Position numbers and translations under genes: made by a program. From Clostridium cadaveris (GTDB taxonomy: Bacteria; Bacillota; Clostridia; Clostridiales; Clostridiaceae), in contig NZ_CP076620.1 in assembly GCF_020911725.1 (NCBI RefSeq), positions 562,501 through 626,500 on the forward strand: DNA of 64,000 nucleotides. The letters run 5' to 3'. The stretch's first letter is position 1; each line of letters opens with the position of its first letter. This document shows positions 37,216 through 45,985 of this stretch, piece after piece. Under the pieces are notes generated by a model, which did not search any database, had not been told where the DNA came from, and saw only the letters and a program-made list of their open reading frames with translations.

Positions 37216-38127
37216 ATGAGAGAAATTACTTTAGTAACCGCATTTTTTAATATTGGAAGAGAAAAATTTAAAGCTATTCCAAGAACTGATGATACATATA
37301 TGAAGAATTTTAAATTTTGGGCAAGAATGAAAAACAAATTGATTGTTTATACAGATGAAAATACTGCTAAATTAGTTTTAAAAGTAAGAACTGATTTTGG
37401 ATTAAAGGATAAAACAGAAATAATAATTATCAATGATATATTTAGTATAGAACCAGAAATATTTGAAAATATGAAAAAGGTCTCAGAAAATAATTACTTT
37501 TTAGATTTTAGAATTCTTCCTAATGCAACTTCTAATATTGCAGAGTATTCTTATCTAATGCTTCTAAAATCATATTTTTTATCTGATGCAGTAAAAAGAG
37601 GTTTAACTGCATCACAGGTAGCATGGATTGATTTTGGGTTTAATCATGGTGGAGATTTATATATTAACCCAGAGGAATTTAATTATTTATGGGAATATGA
37701 TTTTTCAGATAAAATAAATATGTTTTATTATAAAAAATATGATGAAAAACCTATATTTGAAATTGTAAGACGTTTATGTGATTGTATAATGGGATGTTTG
37801 ATAGTATTACCTGCTAAATTATGTGACGAACTTTGGCAACTTAATAAAAGTTCAATGATAATTTTGAATAAAGTAGGATTAAGTGATGATGATCAATTAA
37901 TTCAACTTATGTCATATAGAGAGAAGCCAGAGATTTTTGATTTGCATGAAAGTGAATGGTTTTTACCATTAAAAGAATATGGTGGAGAACATTTAACGGT
38001 AAGGAATATGTCTTCGAGGAAATGGTATATAAGAAAGCTCCGTAATTTGAAATTTAATTATAAAAAAAGAAAAAATGCTTTTGTAAATTCAGTGAAAACT
38101 TATAATAATTTAGTGTCTAAAGAGTAG
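37216..38127 (+). CDS. WlaTC/HtrL family protein
   Basis: A 303-aa protein with EITLVTAFFNIGRE, SYLMLLKSYFLSDAVK, WIDFGFNHGG and CLIVLPAKLCDELW, typical of the WlaTC/HtrL (YibB) family found in glycan loci and probably a glycosyltransferase of GT-A type. WIDFGFNHG corresponds to the usual position of the metal-binding Asp motif. The activity is not established. The RBS is AGGGAGA. Confidence 0.82.
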   Translation: MREITLVTAFFNIGREKFKAIPRTDDTYMKNFKFWARMKNKLIVYTDENTAKLVLKVRTDFGLKDKTEIIIINDIFSIEPEIFENMKKVSENNYFLDFRILPNATSNIAEYSYLMLLKSYFLSDAVKRGLTASQVAWIDFGFNHGGDLYINPEEFNYLWEYDFSDKINMFYYKKYDEKPIFEIVRRLCDCIMGCLIVLPAKLCDELWQLNKSSMIILNKVGLSDDDQLIQLMSYREKPEIFDLHESEWFLPLKEYGGEHLTVRNMSSRKWYIRKLRNLKFNYKKRKNAFVNSVKTYNNLVSKE

Positions 38128-38135
38128 AAAATAGA

Positions 38136-39650
38136 ATGAGTAAGTCGCGTGTTAAAAATTCAATTGCAAATGTAAGTATAGGATCGATATTACAAATAAT
38201 ATCGATGCTTGCTACTTTTGGAAGTAGGACTGTATTTATATATCTTTTAGGGAATGACTATTTATCGGTAAGTGGATTATTTAGCAATATTCTTACAATG
38301 CTATCTTTTACAGAATTAGGTATAGGGAATGCTATTATTTATAGTTTATATAAACCCTTGAAAAAAGGTGATGAAAAAGATATATCAGAATATATTAATT
38401 TCTATGGCAAAGCATATAGAATAATTATATTAGTAATTTCTATACTAGGATTAAGTTTTATACCATTTTTAAAATATCTTATAAAAGATATTGTTGATAT
38501 TCAAGAAAATATTATATACATTTATATTTTATTTTTAGTAAATACAATAGCATCATATATTTTTTCTCATAAAAAATCGCTATTAATTGCAGATGAAAAG
38601 AATTATGTTGTAATTATTATACAACAAACACTATATATTATTCAGCTTATATTTCAAATTATAATTTTATTTGTAACACATAATTACATGATGTTTTTAA
38701 TTATTCAAATTTTATTTACTATGCTCACTAATATATTAACAACTGTTTATGTAAATAATAGATATCGTTATATTAGTACATTCAAGAAAAATGAATTGGA
38801 TAAAAAACGTAAAATGAGTTTATTTGATAATATTAAGTCTATATTTTTTTATAAACTTGGTGCGGTTATACTTAATGGAACAGACAATATAATAATTTCA
38901 GTTACTTTAAAAACAACTTTTATTGGATTATGTTCAAATTATACTTTGATAATTAATGCAATAAATTCTGTATTAATGCAGGCTCACAATGGATTGGCTG
39001 CTAGTATAGCTAATCATAATATAGAAGCAGATTCAAATAGAAAAGAAGAAATTTTTAATATGTTAGTATTAATATCTTACTGGGTTTTTGGATTTTGCAC
39101 TATTTGCTTAGCTATACTACTTAACCCATTTATAGAGTTATGGATTGGTAAGCAATATATGTTAAGTAAGACTGTTGTAAATTCATTGGTATTAGCATTC
39201 TATTTTACAGGGATAAATCAAATACCATCTTTATATAGAACGTCTATGGGCATATTTAAGCAAGCTAAATATGCGCCTATGCTTGCTTCTATAATAAATA
39301 TTGTATTATCTATATTATTAGCGAAGGTGATTGGTTTAGCAGGAATATTTATAGCAACATCTATTTCTAAAATAGTTACATTTTGTATTATAGATCCTTT
39401 ATTAGTTTACAAGAAAGGATTTAATAAAAAATGTGATAGATATTTTTTAAAATTCATTTTATTTTTTCTATTACTGGTTTTAACTTATGTTGTAGTAGAA
39501 TGTACGATTAATTTAATAATATATAATGGTATGGTAGGAGTGTTATTAAAAATAATAGTATGTGTATTAGAAATAAATTGTATATTTTTAGTAGCATTTT
39601 TTAGAACTAGTAGTTTTAAATTGTTTTTGAATAAATTAAAAAGAAAATAG
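38136..39650 (+). CDS. Oligosaccharide flippase (Wzx-like)
   Basis: A 504-aa MATE-like membrane protein with 12-14 hydrophobic segments. Marks include an N-terminal SIGSILQIISMLATFGSRTV, LGADYLSVSGLFSN-like sequence, and LNPFIELWIGKQY in the second half, as in capsule and O-antigen flippases. It should move lipid-linked repeat units across the membrane for the Wzy-like polymerase. It lies 8 nt after the WlaTC gene; the ribosome binding site is weak. Confidence 0.92.
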   Translation: MSKSRVKNSIANVSIGSILQIISMLATFGSRTVFIYLLGNDYLSVSGLFSNILTMLSFTELGIGNAIIYSLYKPLKKGDEKDISEYINFYGKAYRIIILVISILGLSFIPFLKYLIKDIVDIQENIIYIYILFLVNTIASYIFSHKKSLLIADEKNYVVIIIQQTLYIIQLIFQIIILFVTHNYMMFLIIQILFTMLTNILTTVYVNNRYRYISTFKKNELDKKRKMSLFDNIKSIFFYKLGAVILNGTDNIIISVTLKTTFIGLCSNYTLIINAINSVLMQAHNGLAASIANHNIEADSNRKEEIFNMLVLISYWVFGFCTICLAILLNPFIELWIGKQYMLSKTVVNSLVLAFYFTGINQIPSLYRTSMGIFKQAKYAPMLASIINIVLSILLAKVIGLAGIFIATSISKIVTFCIIDPLLVYKKGFNKKCDRYFLKFILFFLLLVLTYVVVECTINLIIYNGMVGVLLKIIVCVLEINCIFLVAFFRTSSFKLFLNKLKRK

Positions 39651-39670
39651 ATTAATGGAGATGGTGATAG

Positions 39671-40279
39671 TTGAAGAAAATTAAATATATACCATTTGTA
39701 ATATATACCAATATAAAAATGCTTTATTTAAAGATATTCAATATAAAATCGATTCAATATAAATGTTTTTCAATAATTAGAGCTAAAATAAAAATTATTG
39801 GGAAAAAGTCATTCTTTAAAATAGGCAATAAGTGTAAAATAATGAGTGGTAGTGAAATAAGAGTATCAAATGGAAGAATGTATATTGGTGATAATGTCGA
39901 ATTTAAAGAGAATACAGTATTACAAGCAAATAAAGGAACAATTAAAATTGGTAATAAAGTATTTATAAACCGAAATTGTAGCATAATTTCTTGTGATAAG
40001 ATTGAAATTGGTGATGGTACAAGTTTAGGTGGTAATATATTAATATATGATCATGACCATATATATAAACGATATGGAGAACAGAATTGGAATAATATTA
40101 ATAAATCTTCAGTGATAATTGGAAAAAATGTTTGGATTGGTGCAAATACAGTTATACTCAAGGGGACTAGAATAGGAGACAATTCAGTAATTGCAGCTGG
40201 TTCAGTTATTAAAGGAGAAATTCCAGAACATACATTGATATACCAAAAAAGGAATAATGTATATAGAGATATTATTTAA
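39671..40279 (+). CDS. Hexapeptide-repeat O-acetyltransferase
   Basis: A 202-aa left-handed beta-helix acyltransferase. Repeats such as IGDNVEFKENTVLQANKG, IGNKVFINRNCSII and IGKNVWIGANTVILKGTRIG are visible, and YDHDHIY contains the predicted catalytic His. It probably O-acetylates the repeat unit. The start is TTG at 39671, preceded by GGAG 10 nt away; the rare start is the best in-frame choice. It is the last intact gene of the locus. Confidence 0.88.
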   Translation: MKKIKYIPFVIYTNIKMLYLKIFNIKSIQYKCFSIIRAKIKIIGKKSFFKIGNKCKIMSGSEIRVSNGRMYIGDNVEFKENTVLQANKGTIKIGNKVFINRNCSIISCDKIEIGDGTSLGGNILIYDHDHIYKRYGEQNWNNINKSSVIIGKNVWIGANTVILKGTRIGDNSVIAAGSVIKGEIPEHTLIYQKRNNVYRDII

Positions 40280-40309
40280 TATATATGATTAATGTTAGTT
40301 TAAGGAATC

Positions 40310-40804
40310 TTCACCTATGTCCCATGCGTTCGTGATCGAAAATTATTGGATTTTAGCAATAAAAAACTAAATTTCTAAAGTATTCTAATTTATAAGAAGC
40401 CTTATGAAGATGAAAGACTTCATTACATTACAGATTATACGATAACTTATAGATAAGCATATATTATATTTATAGGATTTGCTTCTTTAGAACATCCTGA
40501 TGGTTCTGCGAATCTTAATTACATAGATACAGTTGCAAGGTAGATAGCTGATAATGGTGAAAAGGATTCTATTGTAGTTGTAAAATTTATAGTTCTTATA
40601 GGAATTAATTATAAGATTGAGCAATTTATTAATGATGTGAAAGTAGAGGTAGAATCTAATACAGAGTTTTTAGCTTAGTGGATATATGCATATTATACAA
40701 TTTATGCTATTAGAATAATAATTGGTGCTGAGGGTAAGTGGGGAGAGAATATGATTATGGAGATTTATAAATCATTTGGTTTTCCAATAGTATCATTAGG
40801 TATA
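40310..40804 (+). pseudogene. Remnant of UDP-glucose 6-dehydrogenase
   Basis: No open frame survives, but several frames give recognisable pieces of the UDP-glucose/GDP-mannose dehydrogenase family: DERLHYITDY, then IIFIGFASLEHPDGSANLNY (where intact enzymes have VGTPPxxDGSADL), VKVEVESNTEFLA (for VSNPEFL) and RIIIGAEGKWGENMIMEIYK. In-frame stops interrupt it at several points. The first and last parts are missing or unrecognisable, and the pieces stop where the next remnant begins. An intact enzyme would make UDP-glucuronate. Confidence 0.75.
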
Positions 40805-41138
40805 ATATATTGTAAGACTTTTAAACAATCCTCCAACCCAAACAATCAATGATGACGGAACAAAATCAGTTCCGGCTAAAGTATTTAATATAGGAAATAA
40901 TAACCCTGAAAAATTAATGACATTCATAGAAACTCTAGAAAAATCTTTAACTAAAGCTTTAAATAGAGAAGTAGTATTCGAAAAAATATTTGAACCACTA
41001 AAAGCTGGAGATGTGCCAGCAACTTATGCTTCAACAGATAAACTTCAAGAAGCAGTAGAATTTAAACCTTCAACATCTATTGAAGAAGGACTAGATAAAT
41101 TTGCTAAGTGGTATGTAGAGTATTATGGAGTGAAATAG
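40805..41138 (+). pseudogene. C-terminal remnant of UDP-glucuronate 4-epimerase
   Basis: From about 40809 the frame reads IVRLLNNPP, then FNIGNNNPEKLMTFIETLEK, GDVPATYASTDKLQEAVEF and EEGLDKFAKWYVEYYGVK to a TAG stop. This is the last third of a CapI/WbpP-type UDP-glucuronate 4-epimerase. The N-terminal NAD-binding domain is absent. A 73-codon open frame from an internal ATG at 40917 remains, but no ribosome binding site or start supports translation. It looks little diverged, so the deletion may be recent. Confidence 0.85.
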
Positions 41139-41146
41139 ATACTAGA

Positions 41147-41190
41147 TAGTTAAAGTTACTGAAAAGTGGCTTTAGCTATTTTTTATAGTA
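41147..41190 (+). terminator. Terminator at the end of the polysaccharide locus
   Basis: AGTTAAAGTTAC pairs with GTGGCTTTAGCT (with G-T pairs) and is followed by ATTTTTTAT. It lies just after the epimerase remnant. Apart from this and the arginase promoter, the 41139-41443 spacer shows nothing else. Confidence 0.7.
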
Positions 41191-41307
41191 TAGCAAAATT
41201 TACCGGAGCTTTTTTGCGATTTAATTTGAACAAATGCACATAATAAGTAGTGAAATAGCTAGAATTACAGAGGTTTTTCGATAAGTTTCATGAAAAATCA
41301 AAAGTAC

Positions 41308-41337
41308 TTGACAATTCATAACTTACGGATGTATTAT
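41308..41337 (+). promoter_or_regulatory. Arginase promoter
   Basis: TTGACA (41308-41313), an 18-nt spacer and TATTAT (41332-41337), giving a leader of about 100 nt. Confidence 0.6.
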
Positions 41338-41443
41338 ATATCCTTGAGAGTTATAACATTTAAACAAAAAAGGATAAAATCAAGATTAAAATTTGGATTA
41401 AGTTACTACAGAAAAATTAATATATTAAAAGGTAGGGTAAGAT

Positions 41444-42346
41444 ATGGATATTAATATAATAGGTATGCCTTTATTCTATGGCTCAGATGTAAAGGGAGTT
41501 GAAGAAGGTCCTACAAAATTGAGAAACAGTGGGATAAGAGAGATTTTATCAAAAAAACATAAGGTATATGATTTAGGAGACATCGTAGTAAAACAATGCC
41601 AAACTAAAGATAAATTTAATGATCATAAGGGCGCGAAATATTTACAAGCTATAGTAGAAAGCAATAATGATTTAGCCCATAATGTTTATTTGACATTGAA
41701 GGATGAAAGCTTCCCGCTTACTGTAGGAGGAGACCATTCTTTAGCATTAGGTACTATAGCAGGTTCTGCAAAATATTATAAGGATGACTTAGCTGTAATT
41801 TGGATTGATGCACATGGAGATTTTAATACAACGTCAACTACTCCAAGTGGAAATGTACACGGAATGCCACTAGCTGCATCAGCTGGAGTTGGAATAGATG
41901 AACTAAAGAATGTCTATTTTTCTGGAAACAAGATAAAGAGTGAAAACATCTTTATTCTATGTGCAAGAGATTTAGACAAGGGTGAGATAGAATTACTAAA
42001 TAACAATAAAGTAAATGTGTTGTCTACAGAACAGGTAAAGGAAATCGGTATAGATATAGCTATAGACAATATATTGAAAAAGATAAAGGATAATGGAGTA
42101 AACAATATTCATGTTAGCTTTGATATAGACTGCATGGACCCAGAAGTAATTCCTGGAACAGGAACAAGAGTTGAAGATGGAATAACCTTAGAGCAGGCTA
42201 GTGAGATGATTAAAAAAATATTTTCATCTAAAAAAGTAAGAGCGCTGGATTTTGTTGAATTCAACCCAGTATTAGATAAAGACGATGTGACACTAAATAA
42301 TTGTTTGAAAATCTTTGAAGTAGTAAGTGACGTTATAAGTAAATAG
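41444..42346 (+). CDS. rocF: Arginase
   Basis: Hydrolyses L-arginine to ornithine and urea in the cytoplasm, using a binuclear manganese site. The 300-aa length is typical. Metal-binding motifs are intact: GGDHSLALGT, IWIDAHGDFN, GNVHGMPLA and SFDIDCMDPEVIPGTGTRV. The urea is probably used for nitrogen or pH control. It is monocistronic, with its own promoter and a terminator, and without other arginine catabolism genes nearby. Agmatinase is a less likely reading because GNVHGMPLA is the arginase form. Confidence 0.95.
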   Translation: MDINIIGMPLFYGSDVKGVEEGPTKLRNSGIREILSKKHKVYDLGDIVVKQCQTKDKFNDHKGAKYLQAIVESNNDLAHNVYLTLKDESFPLTVGGDHSLALGTIAGSAKYYKDDLAVIWIDAHGDFNTTSTTPSGNVHGMPLAASAGVGIDELKNVYFSGNKIKSENIFILCARDLDKGEIELLNNNKVNVLSTEQVKEIGIDIAIDNILKKIKDNGVNNIHVSFDIDCMDPEVIPGTGTRVEDGITLEQASEMIKKIFSSKKVRALDFVEFNPVLDKDDVTLNNCLKIFEVVSDVISK

Positions 42347-42366
42347 CATTATATTAATAGAATAAC

Positions 42367-42402
42367 TAAGGCTCCTCTGAATAATATCAGTGGAGCCTTA
42401 AT
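42367..42402. terminator. Bidirectional terminator between arginase and the Trk operon
   Basis: TAAGGCTCC (42367-42375) pairs perfectly with GGAGCCTTA (42392-42400), flanked by A/T-rich sequence, between convergent genes. Confidence 0.75.
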
Positions 42403-42410
42403 TTATATGA

Positions 42411-42893
42411 CTACTTTCTTCTTGTAAAGTAGAATAATACACCTGATATGGGAAGAAGAATACATGAGAGCATGACTCTTTTTGAATTTATTGGACGATG
42501 GGTTTTGGTGCCGCTTTTTATTATTTCTAAGGAGGTAGCGTGAAAGTCTAAATCACCTCCGTGTTCTGGACAGGCTTTGTGAAATTCTCCTGTAACTCTA
42601 ACTATATCTCCGGTGTTGTGATAGTTACCAAAGGTTGAAACCTTAGTTCCTAAATCAAAGTCACTCCATATTCCAACAGCCATATTTCCATCATTTATAT
42701 TAATCCAGCAGTTATCTCCTCTTTTCATTATTTCACCAATGGCTTCCCCCTCTATAGTGAAGGTTTTATTGTCATACTCAGTACCTTTTTCGATAAAGTC
42801 GGTGAAGGGGAAGGTGTTATCAGCCTTTGCAGGAGTATAGACTATAAATATTAAACAAATTGCAGCGATTAATGATTTAAAGATTTTTTCCAT
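42411..42893 (-). CDS. Exported OB-fold-like protein with C-terminal membrane anchor
   Basis: A 160-aa protein with a signal peptide (about 1-24, ending AKA), a compact beta-rich domain (about 25-125) and a C-terminal hydrophobic helix followed by TRRK. The middle, KTFTIEGEAIGEIMKRGDNC then GDIVRVTGEFHKACPEHGGD, resembles small OB-fold domains; CPEHGG has a Cys/His pair. Its start lies 25 nt inside the end of trkH, so it is translated from the same message, with GGAGG 12 nt upstream. Function is unknown; a link to potassium transport is inferred from position. Confidence 0.75.
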   Translation of the reverse strand: MEKIFKSLIAAICLIFIVYTPAKADNTFPFTDFIEKGTEYDNKTFTIEGEAIGEIMKRGDNCWININDGNMAVGIWSDFDLGTKVSTFGNYHNTGDIVRVTGEFHKACPEHGGDLDFHATSLEIIKSGTKTHRPINSKRVMLSCILLPISGVLFYFTRRK

Positions 42894-44401
42894 AGCTTTT
42901 TAATACCTCCAAATAAGAAACCTATTAATGCAAATACTGAAATGAATTCAAGTCTACCTAGATACATTGTTAATATATAGCATATCTTTAATGGAACCGG
43001 GGTTGTTACACTAGTAACCCCAATTGATAAGCCAACATTACCTGTAGCAGAAGCAGCTTCAAAAGCCGACTCAATCACTGGATATCCATAGTAAGTTCCA
43101 AGAGCAGTTGCAAAGGAGAACAGAGCGATATAGCAAATTATTATAAGCATAGATGTTTTAAATAGATTATTATCCAAAATTATGTCTTTCATATAGTGAA
43201 TTTTTTTCACGCTTACTCTATTTTCGGAAGAGATGAGACCTCTTATTTCGTTGATTACTCCCTTAAACACTACACCAACTCTAAGACCCTTAAATCCTCC
43301 AGCAGTGGAACAGGCAGATCCACCTATAAGCATTGCTATAGCCATAATTAAAAGAGGGAAGTCTCCCCAGTCAACAGCTAGTTGTCTTGCATAAAGGCTG
43401 CCAAAACCAGTGGTAGTATGAGCAGATAATAGCTGATAGATAACTTTTCTAAAGATTGCTATAAAATTAGGATAGAGACCACTTTTAGAAAAATAACCAA
43501 TTAATAATAGAGAACATAATGTAGCAGTTATCACAAAACTTTGAGTTTCTATATTTTTAAATATTTCCTTCTTATTGTTTTTCCACATTGCATAATGAAG
43601 ACCAAAGTTAAAAGATCCAATGATAAAAAATATTATACTTATAACCTCATAAGAGAAGCTGTGATAATATAGTATATTTTGAGAATATGGTGCGAATCCA
43701 CCTGTACTCCATGCAGAACAAAAGATAAATATTGCGTTCATTAAGGAGCTTACAGGTTTTAAACCTATAAATAATCCGTTTATCCAAAAAGCTGAAACAC
43801 CAACTCCAAAGTAAATCATGCTTATTATCCATATTATCTTTGCTGTATTTTTGAAGTTTGGCAAAAGGCCGATATCCTTGCCTTCACCAACGTACATCTT
43901 ATAGGCTCCAGCTGTATTTTTAACTAAAAGAGATAAGGCCAAAACCACCATACCTTGTCCTCCTACGAAGGTTAAGATGTGTCTCCACATATTTAAACCC
44001 ATGGATAGATGATCAAGGTCTTGAGTCAAAACAAGGCCTGTTGTGGTAAATCCACTCATTACATCAAAGCAGGCATCTAAAAAGGAAAGAACATTTCCAC
44101 TTAATCTATATGGGATAGCACATAATATCATAAGAAGAATCCATGAAAATGAGGCTATGATTAGACCGTGTTTCCATTGGATTTTCACTTCTTTTCTTGT
44201 ATTCTTTCCAGACATAACAAGCAAAGAACCTATGCTCAAAGATATAGAAAGGCTTAAGAGGAAATCTACAGCAGCAGGCCACTCTTTGAAACATATTGAA
44301 GTTATGACAGGAATGAACATTAAAGATGATATACATAGGACTATTAAGCCTACATAATAATTTATTATTTTTAAATCTTTCCACGAATTTTCTATATACA
44401 T
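42869..44401 (-). CDS. TrkH/KtrB-type potassium uptake membrane subunit
   Basis: A 510-aa potassium transporter with four M1-P-M2 units. Pore-loop sequences are SGFTTTGLVLTQ, STGGFAPYS, AHTTTGFGSLYA and ATGNVGLSIG, and GGSACSTAGGFKGLRV is the typical segment of the third unit. Length and features fit TrkH. It should work with the cytoplasmic TrkA-like NAD-binding proteins encoded just upstream. The RBS TAGGTG overlaps the stop region of the 32-aa membrane peptide. Confidence 0.95.
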   Translation of the reverse strand: MYIENSWKDLKIINYYVGLIVLCISSLMFIPVITSICFKEWPAAVDFLLSLSISLSIGSLLVMSGKNTRKEVKIQWKHGLIIASFSWILLMILCAIPYRLSGNVLSFLDACFDVMSGFTTTGLVLTQDLDHLSMGLNMWRHILTFVGGQGMVVLALSLLVKNTAGAYKMYVGEGKDIGLLPNFKNTAKIIWIISMIYFGVGVSAFWINGLFIGLKPVSSLMNAIFIFCSAWSTGGFAPYSQNILYYHSFSYEVISIIFFIIGSFNFGLHYAMWKNNKKEIFKNIETQSFVITATLCSLLLIGYFSKSGLYPNFIAIFRKVIYQLLSAHTTTGFGSLYARQLAVDWGDFPLLIMAIAMLIGGSACSTAGGFKGLRVGVVFKGVINEIRGLISSENRVSVKKIHYMKDIILDNNLFKTSMLIIICYIALFSFATALGTYYGYPVIESAFEAASATGNVGLSIGVTSVTTPVPLKICYILTMYLGRLEFISVFALIGFLFGGIKKLWKKSLNH

Positions 44402-44409
44402 AATAACAC

Positions 44410-44508
44410 CTACATTACCTTAATAAAAAACAAAATAAAAAATAGGAATAGAGATACTGATGCTACTTCAACTAAAAGTCCTTTAAAAACATCTTTACCA
44501 TTAAGCAT
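44410..44508 (-). CDS. 32-aa single-pass membrane peptide in the Trk operon
   Basis: A 33-codon frame (ATG at 44508, TAG ending at 44410) in the apparent gap between trkA and trkH. It has a proper ribosome binding site (AGAGGTG, 5-nt gap), overlaps the trkA stop by 8 nt and ends 8 nt before trkH. The peptide starts MLNGKDVFKGLLVEVA and continues as one hydrophobic helix of about 17 residues ending IKVM. Size, membrane segment and position recall KdpF, the small subunit of the Kdp potassium pump, but no sequence relationship is claimed. Confidence 0.7.
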   Translation of the reverse strand: MLNGKDVFKGLLVEVASVSLFLFFILFFIKVM

Positions 44509-45175
44509 AATTACACCTCTTTGAAAAAATACTTTCTTTAAGATTATTTTCATTAAAGAAGTTAGTCATAACGATGACATGGTCATTTTCTAAAAGTACA
44601 AGAGGACCTCTAGGATATATTACATTATCATTTCTTATTACTGATACAATTACAGATTCTTCAGGAAGATTTATATTTTGAATGGTTTTGTTTAGCCAAT
44701 TTGACTCTGAAGTGATTATTGCTTCAACTAAAACCATTTCTCCTCTCTCAAAGGTTTGAATAACTTTAAAGGTGTGGCTGTTAAGCTCATTTTCTATCAA
44801 TTTTGAGATAACGTCTGTACTACATACTGTGGTATCAACTCCAAGCTTTTTGAACACCTCTCTATTTTTAGGGTTATTAATTCTAGCTATTGTTTTCTTT
44901 ATTGAGAAGCTTTGTTTTGCCATCTGGCATATTATAATATTTTCCTCGTCTTTTCCAGTAACTGCAGCCACTACATCAGATTTCCACTCAATAGCTTCAG
45001 ATAGTTCATCTAGATTGGAACCATCTCCATGAATAACATCGATATTCAAATCATTAGCAATTTTGTTACAGATATCAGCATCTTTTTCAATCAATATAAC
45101 TTCATATTTCTTTTCGAGAAGACTTTTTACTAGGTAATATCCAACCTTCCCTCCACCAACAATTACTGCACGCAT
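44501..45175 (-). CDS. trkA: TrkA-type regulatory subunit (RCK_N + RCK_C)
   Basis: A 224-aa cytoplasmic protein with a Rossmann domain starting AVIVGGGKVGYYLVKSL (intact GxGxxG for NAD binding) and the partner residues VILIEKDADIC, and a C-terminal RCK_C domain (about 140-220: RGEMVLVEAIITSES then PRGPLVLLENDHVIVMT). This type gates TrkH/KtrB channels in response to nucleotides. It overlaps both the preceding gene and the following small frame, so the operon is tightly coupled. Confidence 0.92.
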   Translation of the reverse strand: MRAVIVGGGKVGYYLVKSLLEKKYEVILIEKDADICNKIANDLNIDVIHGDGSNLDELSEAIEWKSDVVAAVTGKDEENIIICQMAKQSFSIKKTIARINNPKNREVFKKLGVDTTVCSTDVISKLIENELNSHTFKVIQTFERGEMVLVEAIITSESNWLNKTIQNINLPEESVIVSVIRNDNVIYPRGPLVLLENDHVIVMTNFFNENNLKESIFSKRCNYA

Positions 45176-45567
45176 AAATATTTCTCCTTTACTAAGTTAA
45201 TCCAAAGACTGTTTGGACTAATTCCTTCAACGCCAAGAGCTTCATATATATAAGCTCTTTCGGGGTTACAGATTCTTGCTAGAACTACAGGCACATTAAA
45301 AAGCTTTTTAGCTATTTGACATACCATTAAATTTATATTGTCATCAGGAGTAAGAGCCAAAAATATGTCGGCATCATTGATGCCGGCTTCTATTAATACA
45401 TCAGTATCTATTTCCACTCCTCGAAGTCTAGAGCCGTTAAAGCCGCTGCCAAGGCTGTCTAGATTTTCGCAATGTCTGTCCACAATGGATACATCATGAT
45501 CTGTTTTGGCTAGGGTTAGTGCAAGTTCTCTTCCTAATCTTCCACAGCCTGCAATTACGATATACAT
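45163..45567 (-). CDS. TrkA N-terminal domain protein
   Basis: A 134-aa protein consisting of a single RCK_N domain: IVIAGCGRLGRELALTLAK with intact GxGxxG, VSIVDRH for the ribose, and ALTPDDNINLMVCQIAK. There is no RCK_C domain. Full-length TrkA in other bacteria contains two RCK_N/RCK_C halves; here the halves appear as separate overlapping genes. Confidence 0.88.
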   Translation of the reverse strand: MYIVIAGCGRLGRELALTLAKTDHDVSIVDRHCENLDSLGSGFNGSRLRGVEIDTDVLIEAGINDADIFLALTPDDNINLMVCQIAKKLFNVPVVLARICNPERAYIYEALGVEGISPNSLWINLVKEKYLCVQ

Positions 45568-45950
45568 AATAAATTATCTCCTTCTAAATAATCTTTTATT
45601 ATTTCACACAAATGTACAGGTTTGTATTGATAATTTGTAAGTTTTTTCATAATATAAGAATTAAATAATACTATTGTGTTTTTCACCTTAGATATATTTT
45701 CACCTAAAACTAAATTGAGGCAATCATCCTCAGTCCAAACATAGACATTGTCAATAGTATGTTTGTTAACATAATTAACCACTGTATCTATATTAGTTAT
45801 ATCTAATTTGTTGTAAATAACTTTATTACAATGGATACTTATATCCTGTTTATCTTTTTTATCTATGATAAAGATTGTATTTTCATTTTTAGAAAGATGC
45901 TGGATCAAACCTTCGCTAAAGTTGTTGTAGCCTATGATTACGTTATACAT
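45555..45950 (-). CDS. Degenerate TrkA N-terminal-like domain protein
   Basis: A 131-aa protein aligned by pattern with RCK_N domains: NVIIGYNNFSEGLIQHL at the glycine loop position, IFIIDKKD for the ribose strand and WTEDDCLNLVLGENIS for the TPDD segment. The GxGxxG glycines are lost, so it probably does not bind NAD and may be structural. First gene of the operon, with AAAGGAGG 5-7 nt before the ATG; its last codons overlap the next gene. Confidence 0.7.
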   Translation of the reverse strand: MYNVIIGYNNFSEGLIQHLSKNENTIFIIDKKDKQDISIHCNKVIYNKLDITNIDTVVNYVNKHTIDNVYVWTEDDCLNLVLGENISKVKNTIVLFNSYIMKKLTNYQYKPVHLCEIIKDYLEGDNLLCIS

Positions 45951-45985
45951 GATATTCCTCCTTTAAGGACTTCTATGATGATATA

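Noticed and set aside
40917-41138. A small 73-aa protein gene
   Set aside because: The frame is the tail of a UDP-glucuronate 4-epimerase that extends upstream of the ATG without a start or RBS; annotated as a pseudogene.
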